Assembly: GCA_007922305.1 (NCBI GenBank)
Contig: ML677348.1
Location: forward strand, 15,949,442 to 16,013,441
Direction of reading: 5' to 3'
From: Dermatemys mawii
Lineage: Eukaryota > Chordata > Testudines > Dermatemydidae
Length of the DNA stretch: 64,000 nucleotides
Shown one piece after another: positions 24,693 to 35,234 of this stretch. Made by a program: the position numbers and the translations under genes. The notes below the pieces were generated by a model. It saw nothing but the letters and a program-made list of their open reading frames with translations. It was not told where the DNA came from and searched no databases. Numbering within the stretch: the stretch's first letter is position 1; each line of letters begins with the position of its first letter.

Positions 24693-25154
24693 CAGTTCCC
24701 AACTGTCAGGCTGAGTCATTATTCCTCTGTATACTGCGGCAGTGGATGGGCCTGGCAGCAACTGACTGTGTTCCTGTAACAGGAGAATTTTTTTTTATCT
24801 TCTGTGACAGAAAACAAATATCAGTATTGCAGGTCTTTTTGACAAAAGGTGGATCTGATCCATCAGCAAATGACAGTCAAAAACCTTGTAAACTCCTCAG
24901 CTTGCTTCTCCGAACTATATCACCTCCAGTTTTTCTAGACTAAACCTCAGCCAGGTTCCCATCACTTAAGACAATAACACGGCATCATTCACCTCTGCTA
25001 ATCAGAAATTTAAATCCTTATTTAAGGCAAGTTCATGCTGTTTTCACACATTTTCATCAGTGTGAAATATAGTGTTCATTGTAGAACTAGGTTCAACAGC
25101 TGCTTTGAAACTTCACGGGATCATTTGTCTCTGTAGGCTTTTTCTCATACTCTC

Positions 25155-25392
25155 TAAGGATATGTCTATACTACCCACCGGATTGGCGGGTATTGTTTGA
25201 TGTATCTGGGATCGATTTATCACGTCTCATCTAGATGTGATAAATCGGTCCCCGAACACACTCCCCATCAACTCCAGAACTCTAGCTCTGCAAGAGGAGT
25301 AAGTAGAATCGACGGGGGAGCCATTGCGGTCGACCTGTTGCTGTGAGGACCGCCAGGTAAGTTGAACTAAGGTACTTCAACTTCTGCTATGT
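25155..25392. mobile_element. Truncated foldback MITE
   Basis: It opens with aaggatatgtctatactacc and contains the symmetrical pair gatcgatttatcacg and gtgataaatcggtcc. The matching far end is missing, so it is a fragment. Non-coding. Confidence 0.6.
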
Positions 25393-25849
25393 TCAAAACC
25401 TCCCCCCGTCCCTGCCCACAGCAGCCCAGGCCTAAGTATGAACTGATGTGATCTCTTACTCATTGGCTTCCTGCAAAAAGCTGGCTGCATATTTGACTAC
25501 ACGGTTTTCCAAGATGAAGTAAAATAACTGCCGTATTTCTATAGAAACCAGTTTTCACATGTAGGTTCTCTAATAGGATGCCTAAATCTGGCTTCTCATT
25601 GACACTGTCTAGACTTATCATTGTACTTAACTCGATGCTCAAATTGGCTCTAAACATTCCTACCCAAAGTGCTATTTTCAGTGTCCATATGCTGGACAGA
25701 ACACTGCAGTGGGACTACTAGGTTTGAAAATTGGGCACATTACTCTTAGGTTCCTAAAGGCACTGCAAAAAAACCCTAAAAAAACCAAACCCCACCCTTC
25801 CCACCTTTTAACTCCTGGATATATCTCACTTAATCATTTCTCTGCCATT

Positions 25850-26041
25850 GTGGGGGTCTCAGACACTTGTTGCACCTTGGCCACTCCTATTCTCTGCCTG
25901 TGACACCTAATAGTTTAGTCTCTTGTGGGCTGTAATACTTTAGTCTAATTCTGGTTTTGGGGTTCAGTGTGTGGATGCTGGTGGCCTGTAATATATAGGT
26001 CAGACTATGGTCCCTTCTGGCCTTAAACTCTATGAGTCTAT
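25850..26041 (+). mobile_element. CR1 LINE 3' tail
   Basis: Ends in ggtcagactatggtcccttc, then tctatgagtctata, the octamer-type end of a CR1. It is 5' truncated and holds no coding sequence. Confidence 0.75.
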
Positions 26042-26534
26042 AGTAACAGTAGCTGCAGGAATGTACATAATATATGGTTATGCCCTACACAAGAGTTGAT
26101 TCTGATGCCCTTAAGCATGTTAAGCCTGACCTTACTCATCGAGTAATCCCCTTATAACAGATGGAACTACCTGAGGAGTATGGTCCAGCACAGTATAAGA
26201 AAGGGAGTCAGAATCAATCCCCTGATGAATAAAGAATACAATAGATTTTTAATTACATTTTAAAACCCTCTTGAAAACAAGTGCCCTTTCCTTTCTCATG
26301 AAGACTTGACGGAAGTCGGTATGTTAATACTATAATTTTAACATCACTATCCTGATTCAAATTGATTTTTATGCATCTGTAACTTCATACAATGTCACTG
26401 TAGAGCTTCGGATATTTTTGTACTATAGTTACATTTGCAGCAATCTAATTAAAATGTAATGACTTTCCTTCCTGAATATTTACCACTCTGTAGCTTCTGA
26501 TACAGTAATTTTAGATATAATCTTTACTCTCAGA
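26042..26534. other. No gene seen
   Basis: AT-rich, non-coding. Confidence 0.4.
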
Positions 26535-26810
26535 ATTAGAGCTGGGTGGCAAATGGCCTTCCTGACATTTGAATTCTTGAGGTTTCAAAAAGTGTCCCCA
26601 TTCTGCATTGGGACAAAACAGAGACATTTCAAAAAAATTTCAGCAAGAAACCCACTCACTCTGGAATAGCCAATAACTTGGTGGTTATGGCATTCGTGTG
26701 GGATGAGGGAGACCCTGGTCTCTTCCTTTTGACCAGGAATTCCAGAACAGGATTTTCCAATGGAAAAATCATTTAAGTGAAAAATTCCTCTCCACCTTAC
26801 TCAGAATGAT
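26535..26810. repeat. Diverged MITE remnant (gagctggg end)
   Basis: It begins tagagctgggtggcaaatgg, similar to the end of the MITE at 20629-21085, and contains gggacaaaacagagacatttc-like and ttttccaatggaaaaatc segments that are weakly inverted. A tRNA/MIR-like part lies at about 26664-26745. Boundaries are uncertain. Confidence 0.4.
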
Positions 26811-28680
26811 TCTTGTTGCTAGGAAAATGTAGCTGCTTTTTATAGCAATAGTGCGTGTAAAATACTATTGGCAATCCAGACTGCTTGAAGAGACATAAAT
26901 GCAGTTTCCTTTGTAACTGTGAAAATAAATCAGTTTCTCCAAATGTAATAGCCTTTTCAAACACACAAATAATTCAGATAAGCTCCGTTAATCTAAAAAA
27001 AATTTCTACTCTACATTCTGAGAGAAGAATCAAAGTAGAACAGTGATTAATTAAATCGGATAAAATTAGTAATAAAAGATATTAGGTGGTTCCATGTTTC
27101 ATATAGATTGATTTAGAAACATAAAAGTTAAAAATAAAACAAACAGTAATTCAGAATCCAGTTTGCTCCAAATACTTGTGTACAACTGAGGACAAATGAT
27201 GATACTTCAAGCCTGATGGAAGTGATCTTTAATCACTGTAAGGAGGAGTCGCATGTAACACAATCTTTGACATCAATGATTTTTCTTCTAATAAAAGTTA
27301 TTAGTTATTTCTAATAATTAAAACTCAGAGATGGCAACATGTCGTGAGAGTCCTCAGCATCTGTGGAAGTGTGAGTGCAGAAGCAGAATTTGCCACATAA
27401 CAGAGAATGGAATGGCAATGCAAATTACAACCGTTTTTCCTTCAACTGGAAAAACTCAAAATATGGATCAAATCTGACCTCTATTAAAACAAAACTCAGT
27501 CTCTGTACTGGGCATCTCACTGCCAAATTAAACACACTTTGTTTCCAATAGCACGGTGGTGCACTTATTTTCAACTTTTTCAGAGGGTGTCTGATTGCTG
27601 CCCTGACACAGTGTTACAAATACAGTAGATCAAACTGGTCCTTTCCCTCTGATAGGAGACTTGCATATCCCTTACATTAGTGCACACAAAGTGGAGGTCC
27701 ACAGTGAGTTTCCAGGAAAGAAAGAAAGAGAAAGAAAGAAAGAATAGTATAATTGTACCGGAATTCCACCAAGAATAATCATCAGTTGATGAAGTCGACA
27801 ATATTAAATAATACTATGTTTTCAGAAGCACATATTATAATATTGATAATTCTGCCATAGCGCTATAGCCATGTTTTCCATGAGATGCGCAATCGTGCGC
27901 CTACCCCACTCCTTCGCATAGGAAGACCCCACCCCACCAACAGTTACCATCGAGAAGTTGAATAAAGAGTGTCATACGGATCTCTGTGCGTTTGTCATTT
28001 GGGACCCTGTCCGAACCCACTGATCTGAGAATGTAAGTACACTCCCATTCCAATTAATACAGTGAAGAATGTTAGTTTTTCTGATCTGATGTGCTACGTG
28101 CCTATGCAAATACGATAATAATATGGCACAAATATGGTACTGGTCCCTGGCACGTTGGAAAAAAATTGCCAGTCCACCATATCAGACAGTTTGAGAAGCA
28201 CTGACTTACATCATTTGCTGCTGTTCTCTAACTAATAGGCTGTCAAAGTGCACAAACACTCTCCTGGTTCATTTCAATGAGGAGGGCTACTTCAAAATCA
28301 ATGGCTTCTAGTTTCCTTTACAAAAATACTGCAGTTAAGTACTCAAGTCTTTAAGATTTACTGGATCGAGGGTTAAAATCATAACCCTTGACCCCTTATT
28401 TATGCTCAAGTTGGCATATCCTTGAAATCTAAAGGATTTATTTTCGATTAGGTGGAAACAAAGCTAGAATTGTATCAAGTAACCTGCATAGGGGACAGCA
28501 GTTCAAGTCTCATCTACAACATGATTCATTAAGTGACTCTCAAAATGGGATCTGCCTTTGCAGATGACCAAGATCCTTAGAAATGTAATGACAGTTAAGA
28601 AAACATAAACTGAACAGAATTAACCACACATTGGTTCTGTAATTATTGTGATCTGACACTAACTTGTGCTGATCAATACA
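26811..28680. other. No gene seen
   Basis: AT-rich non-coding sequence with no exon that I can identify. It contains the (GAAA)n tract listed separately. Confidence 0.4.
27715..27745. repeat. (GAAA)n microsatellite
   Basis: Interrupted run of gaaa units. Confidence 0.9.
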
Positions 28681-28682
28681 GT

Positions 28683-28770
28683 AATAAGAATACCAAGCTC
28701 TTACATAGTGCTTTTCATTGGTAGATCTCAAAGCATTTCACAAAGGAGATTAGTATCATTATCTCAACTC
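28683..28770 (-). repeat. MIR-like SINE remnant
   Basis: Motifs gctcttacatagtgc, agatctcaaagcatttcac and tagtatcattatctc match the reverse complement of a MIR 3' region. A short piece. Confidence 0.45.
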
Positions 28771-28974
28771 TTTCATGAGGCAGGAAAACCATTTAGTAAG
28801 TAAACTAAATGACCACTCCTCTTCCATCTAAAACAACCAACCAAACATAAGACATTGAAATAATTGCACTTATTCAAGGACAAGGAGGTCATGAAACTAA
28901 AATTCAAGAAAAGATGTAATGGAGTACTCTGATCAAACCCATTTGAGACTCTTTTGTAGATCGACGTGGGGAAT

Positions 28975-29205
28975 TGTTTTTCTCTGTCCCAGGAAAATGT
29001 TGAGACTTCAAAATTTTTCCCATTCTTCATCAAGACAAAATTGAGACCATCTGAATTTGTTCATGGAAAAACAGAACACACCAACAGAAAATCCATCTCC
29101 AAACTGAAAAGCTTAATGAAACTGACCCTTTCCAGTTAGTGTTAATAAATCTGCTTTTTCTGATGAAAAATTGTTGTTAAATTCCTAGCCAGCTCTACTC
29201 CTTTG
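28975..29205. repeat. Diverged MITE remnant (ccagctcta end)
   Basis: The right end reads tagccagctctactcc, like the right end of the MITE at 20629-21085. The interior has gaaaatg/ttttccc-type segments. No clear left end. Confidence 0.4.
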
Positions 29206-29325
29206 TGTCACATGTAAAAGGCCTGATTTCCCCCTTAACACCAGACTAACTCCAATGATGTCATATGAACTATACTGGAGTACAACTACCATGAGAGGGG
29301 GATTGTGTTCAAAGTGTAGATAATC

Positions 29326-29406
29326 GGTCCAATTCTCTGGTGGCATAAATGGGCACTATTGAGATCAACTGAGGTTGTCCATTTACAATAGTAGAGAATT
29401 TGGCCC
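29326..29406. repeat. Short palindromic repeat
   Basis: It begins ggtccaattctctggtgg and ends agtagagaatttggccc; the ends are inverted with few mismatches. Confidence 0.65.
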
Positions 29407-30644
29407 AGTTTGTTTTTATAATTGGCCTGAATGATGTTCTTCTTTGACAATGACTTATAGCTCCAAAATTTTGAGCAATATAAGGTAAACTATATACATG
29501 AATCAGACAATTCACTTTGAAGAGTGTGCTATATGTCTCAAAGTCTTCTATATTTACATGCTTTCATTTTTTCCTCTGAGATCTTCATTAAAAAAGAAAG
29601 ATAGCTCTGTTGGTTATTCTGTCAAAAGTATCATATTTAACTATTTTCTGTTGATTAGCTGGAGTAAGTCAGAGTGTTCATTGACTAAAGCTCCTGGTAG
29701 AATCTGTCTCAGCAGGACCTAAGATGTTTTTTTTTTCTCTGACATTAATAAATTGCCTCTGGATGTGATAGATGCTAACACTGAGAGCTAGTGGATTATA
29801 GCCTGTAAAGCTGGTTTTCTTGATTTAGTCAGTCATTGCATTTTACTCTCTACAAACCTGAGAAAACCAAGCATTAAAAAATCATTGCTTCCAGCTTTAG
29901 TCCATGGGAAAATTGAAGGAGCCCTCATTCCCCAAGGAATCTCATTAAAATAACACAAAACCTCCAGTATTTCAGGGGGCAGGGACACTGAGTGAACCAA
30001 TTATGATCTGGGAGGGAAGGGATTGTGCAACCCAGAGACACTTGTTTTCCCCTGAAATACCGCAGAAGCTTCCTACTCCCAGCCCAGGAGCCAGGCTCAA
30101 ACTATATGGCCTCTTTGGTCTAAAGGTAGACAGCAGATCCCTTCCCAGAGCTTATTAACAGGAGTTCTCCTCTATCCTTTTCCCATGGATACTGATGGTT
30201 ATCTTGAGGCTCTTACTATCATCTCAAAGCCCTCATTCAGGACTTGACCCCACAGAGGCCTACTGTGCATCTCTAGAGATCCTTTTCTCCCTCCCTTCTT
30301 TCTATCCTTCTCTCTCTAGCTCAGCTGTTCCATTACTAATTAGCTAAAAGCTGCCATCTGGAGCAGCTGATTGCTCCCAGGAGTAGCGCACAGGCATTGG
30401 TAGTAATGGGCCAATTAAGCCTGAATTCTACTGAAGGGCCTTGGCACTGTGACAGGCTCCCTTATATAGCACTAGAGTAAATGAGAATCAGGTCTGTCAG
30501 TGACTAACTTAAATATCTGAGTAGGACTACCTGGGGCTTCATGTCTGCTGCACCTTCTCAGAGCAGGGATTTTGTATGGGAACAAGATGTGGGTCTAATG
30601 TCATCATGATTCCAGCCGGAACCAGGCAGACAACAAGACCTGGG
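29407..30644. other. No gene seen
   Basis: Non-coding. The tract at about 30000-30500 is less AT-rich and may be an unclassified repeat, but I see no signals that identify it. Confidence 0.35.
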
Positions 30645-30919
30645 TCATCAATTCTAAGGACAGAAGGGACCATTCTGACCATCTAGTCTGACTTTCTGTC
30701 CAACACAGGCCATAGGATTTCCCCAAAAATAATTCCTAGAGTGTATATTGTAGAAAAAACATCCAATCGTCATTTTAAAATTGTCAGTGATGGAGAATTG
30801 TTCCAAAGGTTAATCACTTTCACTAGCAAAAACTTATTCTTTGTTTCTAGTCTAAGTTTGTCTAGTTTCATCCTCCAGCCATTGGACTGTGTTATACCTT
30901 TCTCTGTTAGACTGAAGAG
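30645..30919 (-). mobile_element. CR1 LINE 3' end, minus strand
   Basis: From the left, acagaagggaccattctgac and catctagtctgac are the reverse complement of a CR1 3' end. On the minus strand, coding remnants such as NGWRMKLDKLRLETKNKF and VINLWNNSP match the C-terminal end of CR1 ORF2. The copy is 5' truncated at about 30919, where it meets the Gypsy RNase H. Confidence 0.8.
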
Positions 30920-31137
30920 CCCAGCCCAGGTTCTTACTGACCACAAGAATCTGGAATATCTCCAGACTGCTCGTAACCCTAACCAGTGACAGATCCTGCC
31001 GTCACTCTTCTTTGTCAGATTCAACTTTGTCATCACCTACTGCCTTGGATCATGGAAAAGGAAGGCAGATGTCAAAGACACCAAGTCTGATATGACTCCC
31101 TTGGCTACCTTTCTATGACCCTCACATTTTATTAGAG
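30920..31137 (+). pseudogene. Ty3/Gypsy RNase H remnant
   Basis: The plus strand encodes VLTDHKNLEYLQTARNPNQ, the conserved end of the RNase H domain of a sushi-type Ty3/Gypsy pol, followed by an in-frame TGA and then SLFFVRFNFVITY and a GSWKRKADV segment, which leads to the region before integrase. In a live element this domain degrades the RNA strand during reverse transcription. It is broken by stops and the upstream reverse transcriptase is missing. The join to the CR1 tail is at about 30919. Confidence 0.85.
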
Positions 31138-31899
31138 AGACACCACACAGGAACCCTGATGTCCCTCATGTAGTCCCTCTTCCCCAAGATCTAAGGCTAC
31201 TAATATCAGTCGGATTCTAAATCTCCTAGCGTTCTGCCCAGTATGGGGCTTCATTTGAAGGAAACTTTATCACGTCTACTTTATCATGGAAAATGCTTTT
31301 ACATTCCAGAAAGCCAACCTTGACTCAAGATGTTAAAGATGTGCCATGATACTCTGGTTGCTGGCCACTTTGGCCGCTCCTAGACCTAGTATTATGGAAC
31401 TTCTGGTGGGCAACGCTGAGTGCCAGCATTAAGAGGTACAATAATTCATGTGATCTGTGCTGTCAGGGCAAGTGCCCATATGCCTAACCACTTGGTCTTC
31501 TCCAGCCTTTGCCCACCCTGTCTCAGCCTTGGTACTTGGTATTCTTGGATTTCATCATCATGTTACCTTGCGCCCAGGGTTGCACTGTCATCCTAGTCAC
31601 TGGTGATCTCCTCACTAAGATGGTGCACTTTATTTTTGTTCTTTCCTCCCAGGCAACAGCCTGACTCTTTTCAGATATTTTTCTGCTCCATGGGCTGATG
31701 ACAGGAATGGTCTCAGATCACCCTGCAGTTCATTTCCTGGTTCATTTCCAGCTCCCTTCCCATCACCCACAAACAAATGGGCAGACAGAAATGGTGAACC
31801 AGGCTCCCAAACAATACCTCAGTTGCTTTCTCAATTATCATCAAACTGAATGGGTCACTGTCCAGCCATACACAGAGTTTGTGTACTACAACTCCACCT
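31138..31899 (+). pseudogene. Ty3/Gypsy integrase remnant
   Basis: Integrase inserts the DNA copy into the genome. The N-terminal HHCC zinc-binding part is visible as CHDTLVAGHFGR near 31342-31376 and CDLC near 31448. The catalytic core follows: a first aspartate region (LDFII near 31546), VSDHPAVHF near 31710 for the second aspartate, and HHPQTNGQTEMVNQ near 31762, holding the glutamate. The last frame (31698-31899) ends EFVYYNST. There are frameshifts and stops, so it is dead. About 130 residues that should follow are missing; the domain resumes at about 33895. Confidence 0.88.
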
Positions 31900-31949
31900 A
31901 GGGTGACCAGATGTCCTGGTTTTATAGGAACAGTCCTAATTTTGGAGGC
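31900..31949 (+). mobile_element. MITE end fragment (agggtgaccag)
   Basis: It begins agggtgaccagatgtcctgg, the terminal sequence of a common reptile MITE, and stops after about 50 bp where an LTR begins. It sits directly on the end of the Gypsy integrase. The other end is not in this locus. Confidence 0.6.
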
Positions 31950-32327
31950 TGTAGCAGGGCGCTGGTGCAGAGGCACCTAATCAGCCCCTGCTCAGCCAGC
32001 CCCAATCAGGAGAGATAGATTGGGGCTGGGGAAAGCCCTATGCCTGGCCTGTGGATTGGTTACACCTGCTGGCCTGAGGGCTATAAAGGCTGGCAGGAGC
32101 CAGAAGGAAGGGGGGGAATGGCCAGAGCAAGGTCAATCTCCCGGCTGAGGGCTGCTGCCTTTGTGAGGAGCCAAACAAGCCTCTAAGTTGTATATAGTTC
32201 ACCACTGGTGGTGGGCTCTGCATTGTAAGATAATCAAGACACAGGTGTTGCACAGTGAAAGCCTCTATGAGCTTTATTTGGGCAGCCAGTGGGCTGCAGG
32301 AAGAGGGGGCGAGCAGACCCTGTTTCC
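31950..32327 (+). mobile_element. 5' LTR of a SCAN-type gag retroelement
   Basis: It starts tgtagcagggcgctgg and leads to a primer site at 32330. A TATA box (ctataaagg) lies at 32081-32089. The 3' edge is not exact: the canonical ca end is not obvious before the primer site, so I place it at about 32327. No matching 3' LTR is visible. Confidence 0.75.
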
Positions 32328-32329
32328 TG

Positions 32330-32347
32330 TGGGGGCTTGTCCGGGAT
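32330..32347 (+). promoter_or_regulatory. tRNA-Pro primer binding site
   Basis: tgggggcttgtccgggat matches the 18-nt tRNA-Pro primer site used by many gammaretrovirus-type elements, with one c-to-t change. It primes minus-strand DNA synthesis and fixes the orientation and LTR end of the element. Confidence 0.85.
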
Positions 32348-32381
32348 CTACAGCCAGAGACTCAGTTTGGTGACGCGGGAC

Positions 32382-33860
32382 ATGGAAGGGACCCTGCAGT
32401 GGCTCACTGAGCAGCAGGCGGAAACCCAGAAGGCACTTCAGGCTTTCCAGCAGTCCCACCAGGTGGAGAGGCAGGCTTTACTTGCCTGGCAAGCAGAGCA
32501 GCAGAAGACCCTGCAGAATTTTATCAAGGAGCAGTCAACAGTGCAGCAGCAGCTCCTGCAATGAGTGGTGAGTCCTGCAGGGGGAGAGGGCACCCGGGCT
32601 CCAAGCCTCAGCCTTTGTAAGATGGCCCCAACGAATGACCCTGATGCCTTTTTGGGCACCTTCGAGCAGGTGGCCCTGGGCATGGAATGGGACCGGACAA
32701 CCTGGACCCTGCGGTTAGCCCCCTATTTGGCTGGAGAAGCACAGGCGGCATATATGGCCCTGACAGATACCCAGGCCAGGGACTAAGACAGTATCAAAGC
32801 TGCGATTTTGGACCGCCTGGGACTCTTGGCCGACAAATACTGGCAGAAGTTTCGGGCAGCCCGGTGGGCAGGCGGTGTGCGGCCCCGGGCCTTTGCCCAA
32901 AAACTGATGGACTGGGCAACCCGCTGGTTGAGGCCTGACGCCCACACTGTGGGGCAAATAATGGACCAAGTGGTCCTAGAACAGTTTGTTCGGTGCCTCC
33001 CAGACAGCGTGCGGATCTGGGTGCGGCGACACCAGCCAGCCACCCTGAAAGCTGCCGTCCAGCTGACGGAGGAGTACGCTGAGGCAGACTTCCCCCAGAA
33101 GGAGTGTCGGACCCTGCGGGACATGGAGGGATGCAGGAAGGTTCGGGAGCACCCCACTGGGAAACCAGTTGACCAGCGTCGGGAGGAGCCCAAGGGAATA
33201 CCCAGCCGCCCAACACAGTTTGGGTGCTGGCGCTGTGGACAGTTGGGACACAAGAGTCGCGACTGCCCAATGATGGACTGTGGGGCAGCGAACTTTTGTG
33301 GTTGGACTGGGATTGGGAGGCGGAGAAAGAGGCGCGGGTTGGCCACTATCCCGGTGCGTGTTGGAAGGAAGGCCCTGAGGGGTATAGTGGACTCGGCATC
33401 AGCCTGTTCCCTCATACAGCGGCGATTAGTCAAGCTGCATTGGCTCATCCCTGGGAAACGGGTGCGGGTGAAATGCATCCACGGGGATGAGGAGTTTTGT
33501 TGCGTGACCCAGGTACCCCTGGAGGTGCAGGGGAGGTTTACCTGGCAGCGGGTGGGGGTAATAGAGGGGTTGGCCTACACTGTGGTCCTGGGGGTGGACT
33601 GGAACCCTCCCCCAAAGAGGAGAGAGGCCGCGGGGAAGGGACCAACGAGGCATGGGAGAAAAAGAACCCTGGGAGGAGGGGACCAGGCCCTCCAGGAAGT
33701 AGTCCCTGTGAGAGGGGGGTCCCCACAGCTTCCAGCAAACAGATTGGAGGAACCTAGACAGCAGAGCCAAGCCAGGGATCCTGCGGGAGTGTCCAAGGAG
33801 GGAATGGAGCCTCTTTCAGACACCTCAAATCCACCCATCCCTCAGCCAACTGAGACCACC
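32382..33860 (+). pseudogene. gag-protease gene of an LTR retroelement, two in-frame stops
   Basis: One frame runs from the ATG at 32382. It is cut by TGA at 32562 and TAA at 32784, but frame is kept throughout. In order: a glutamine-rich, coiled-coil-like N-terminus (32382-32561); a capsid region with FLGTFEQVALGMEWDR and later LEQFVRCLPDSVRIWV, which resembles SCAN/Gypsy-type gag; a zinc knuckle CWRCGQLGHKSRDC near 33228; and a retropepsin-like segment. There GIVDSASACSLI replaces the usual DSGA-type active site (a glycine is lost) and VLGVDW follows. No pol follows, so this is a truncated or non-autonomous copy. The frame stays open to 33899 but the element probably ends by about 33860. 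Confidence 0.85.
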
Positions 33861-33874
33861 AGTAGCTATGCCCA

Positions 33875-34205
33875 TTTAAGTTCACAAATGAACACTTAGG
33901 CTTCAGTTGATAGAATCCTTGAAGGTCTATCCAGTTTTCCATGTGGCTCTTTCCAAATTCCATATGGAAAATCTCTTTCCTGGCTGCTCTTCTTCACCAC
34001 TCCTCTTGTAGATGTGTAGGGTAGAGTAAAATGAAGTCTAGGGAATCCTAAACTCCAAGTGAGTTTTTATCCAGCTATTATCTGGTGGATTGGAAGGGTT
34101 ATGGAGTAGAAGAGTGATCATGGGAACAATTAGAAAATGTCCACACTCCAGAACTTATATATGTGCCTTCCACCAGAAATACCCCCTGAAATCAGGTCTC
34201 ATAGC
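33875..34205 (+). pseudogene. Ty3/Gypsy integrase C-terminus and chromodomain
   Basis: After the gag-protease element, the Gypsy pol resumes. LQLIESLKVYPVFHVALSKF (33899-33958) is the typical end of a sushi-type integrase. Then a chromodomain-like segment at about 34075-34190 reads YLVDWKGYGVEE, an in-frame stop, then SWEQLENVHTPEL, matching the aromatic-cage region of chromovirus chromodomains. Such domains steer integration to chromatin. Frameshifts separate the parts. Together with 30920-31899 it looks like one dead Gypsy copy interrupted by 31900-33860. Confidence 0.85.
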
Positions 34206-34529
34206 CTGTAGGAGGAGCCATTGAAAGGGTATTGTCAGGGGCCACCAGTAGCAGAGCCATTCTCTTGACTTACCCCAGTGTCTTCACAACACTGTGTCAA
34301 TGGGATGTGCTCTCCTGTCTATTTACCTTACTCTTCTTGAAGATCTGGAGTACTGGGGTCAATCATAGAGTGCTATTCCACCAATTTAGTGCATCTTCAC
34401 TAAATGCCCTAAATCGACACCCACTGCATCAATTGCAGCAGCATCGATCTCCCTGGTAGCGAAGACAAGCCCTGAGAGATAACCAGAAGTTGATTTCTGG
34501 CTACATTTTGCTTTCTGCAGGAGAGAGTT
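34206..34529. other. No gene seen
   Basis: Non-coding; it may include decayed Gypsy 3' sequence. Confidence 0.35.
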
Positions 34530-34990
34530 TTATTATCAATCACTTTCCTAATTGTTCCTAACGCTGTTTACTTTTTTGACTGTGGGTACATCTTGAACAG
34601 ATGTCTTCACAGAACTATTCACAAGGACTCCAAGATCTTTCTTGAACAGTAACAGCTAATTTTGACTCCATCATATTGTACATATAGGTGGGATTATGTT
34701 TTCCAAAGTACATTACTTTGCATTTATCGACACTGAATGTCATCTGCCATTTTGTTGCCCAGTCACCCAGTTTTGTTCAATCCCTTTGTCACTCTTCACA
34801 GTCAGCTGTGGACTTAACTATCTTAACAAATTTTGTAATCTGCAAATTTTTGTAACCTCTCTGTTTACAGCTTTTCCCATATTATTTATGAATATGTTGA
34901 ACAGTCCCAGTACAGATCCTTCGAGGATCCAGCTATTTATCTCTCTCCACTGTGAAAACTGACCATTTATTCCTATCCATATTTGTATAT
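34530..34990 (-). mobile_element. CR1 LINE fragment (reverse transcriptase part)
   Basis: The minus strand encodes decayed CR1 ORF2: NGQFSQWREINS, GSVLGLFNIFIN, a damaged KIC-type region where FADD should be, and the LGVLVNSSVKTS segment of the thumb. Both ends are missing. It is in the same orientation as the CR1 pieces at 13146 and 30645. Confidence 0.8.
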
Positions 34991-35234
34991 ATTATCCTCC
35001 AGGAATATATTGAAATTAAAAAAACCCTCCATTTAGCTAATTACACCCTCAAGTACAAGAGGGGTGCAAAATTATTCCATTGAAAGTAAAGTGTTCAAGG
35101 GCTGATGGTTAATACTTATTAATGGGCAAACCAGTAGGTTCAATGCACTGGTTTGATCAATTAAGTTAAGCAGCCAAAAGTAGGATGCTTATCCAAAAGC
35201 TGAACAAACTGTTTTAAAACTTTCCATCATCACT
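34991..35234. other. No gene seen
   Basis: AT-rich, non-coding. Confidence 0.4.

Noticed and set aside
24560..24943. 127-codon frame
   Set aside because: It crosses a MITE end and a tandem repeat; no domain.
32783..33478. 231-codon minus-strand frame opposite gag
   Set aside because: Shadow of the gag-protease frame on the other strand; no domain.
33900..34205. Continuation of the gag-protease element
   Set aside because: The translated sequence matches a Gypsy integrase tail and chromodomain in other frames, not a part of the gag element.
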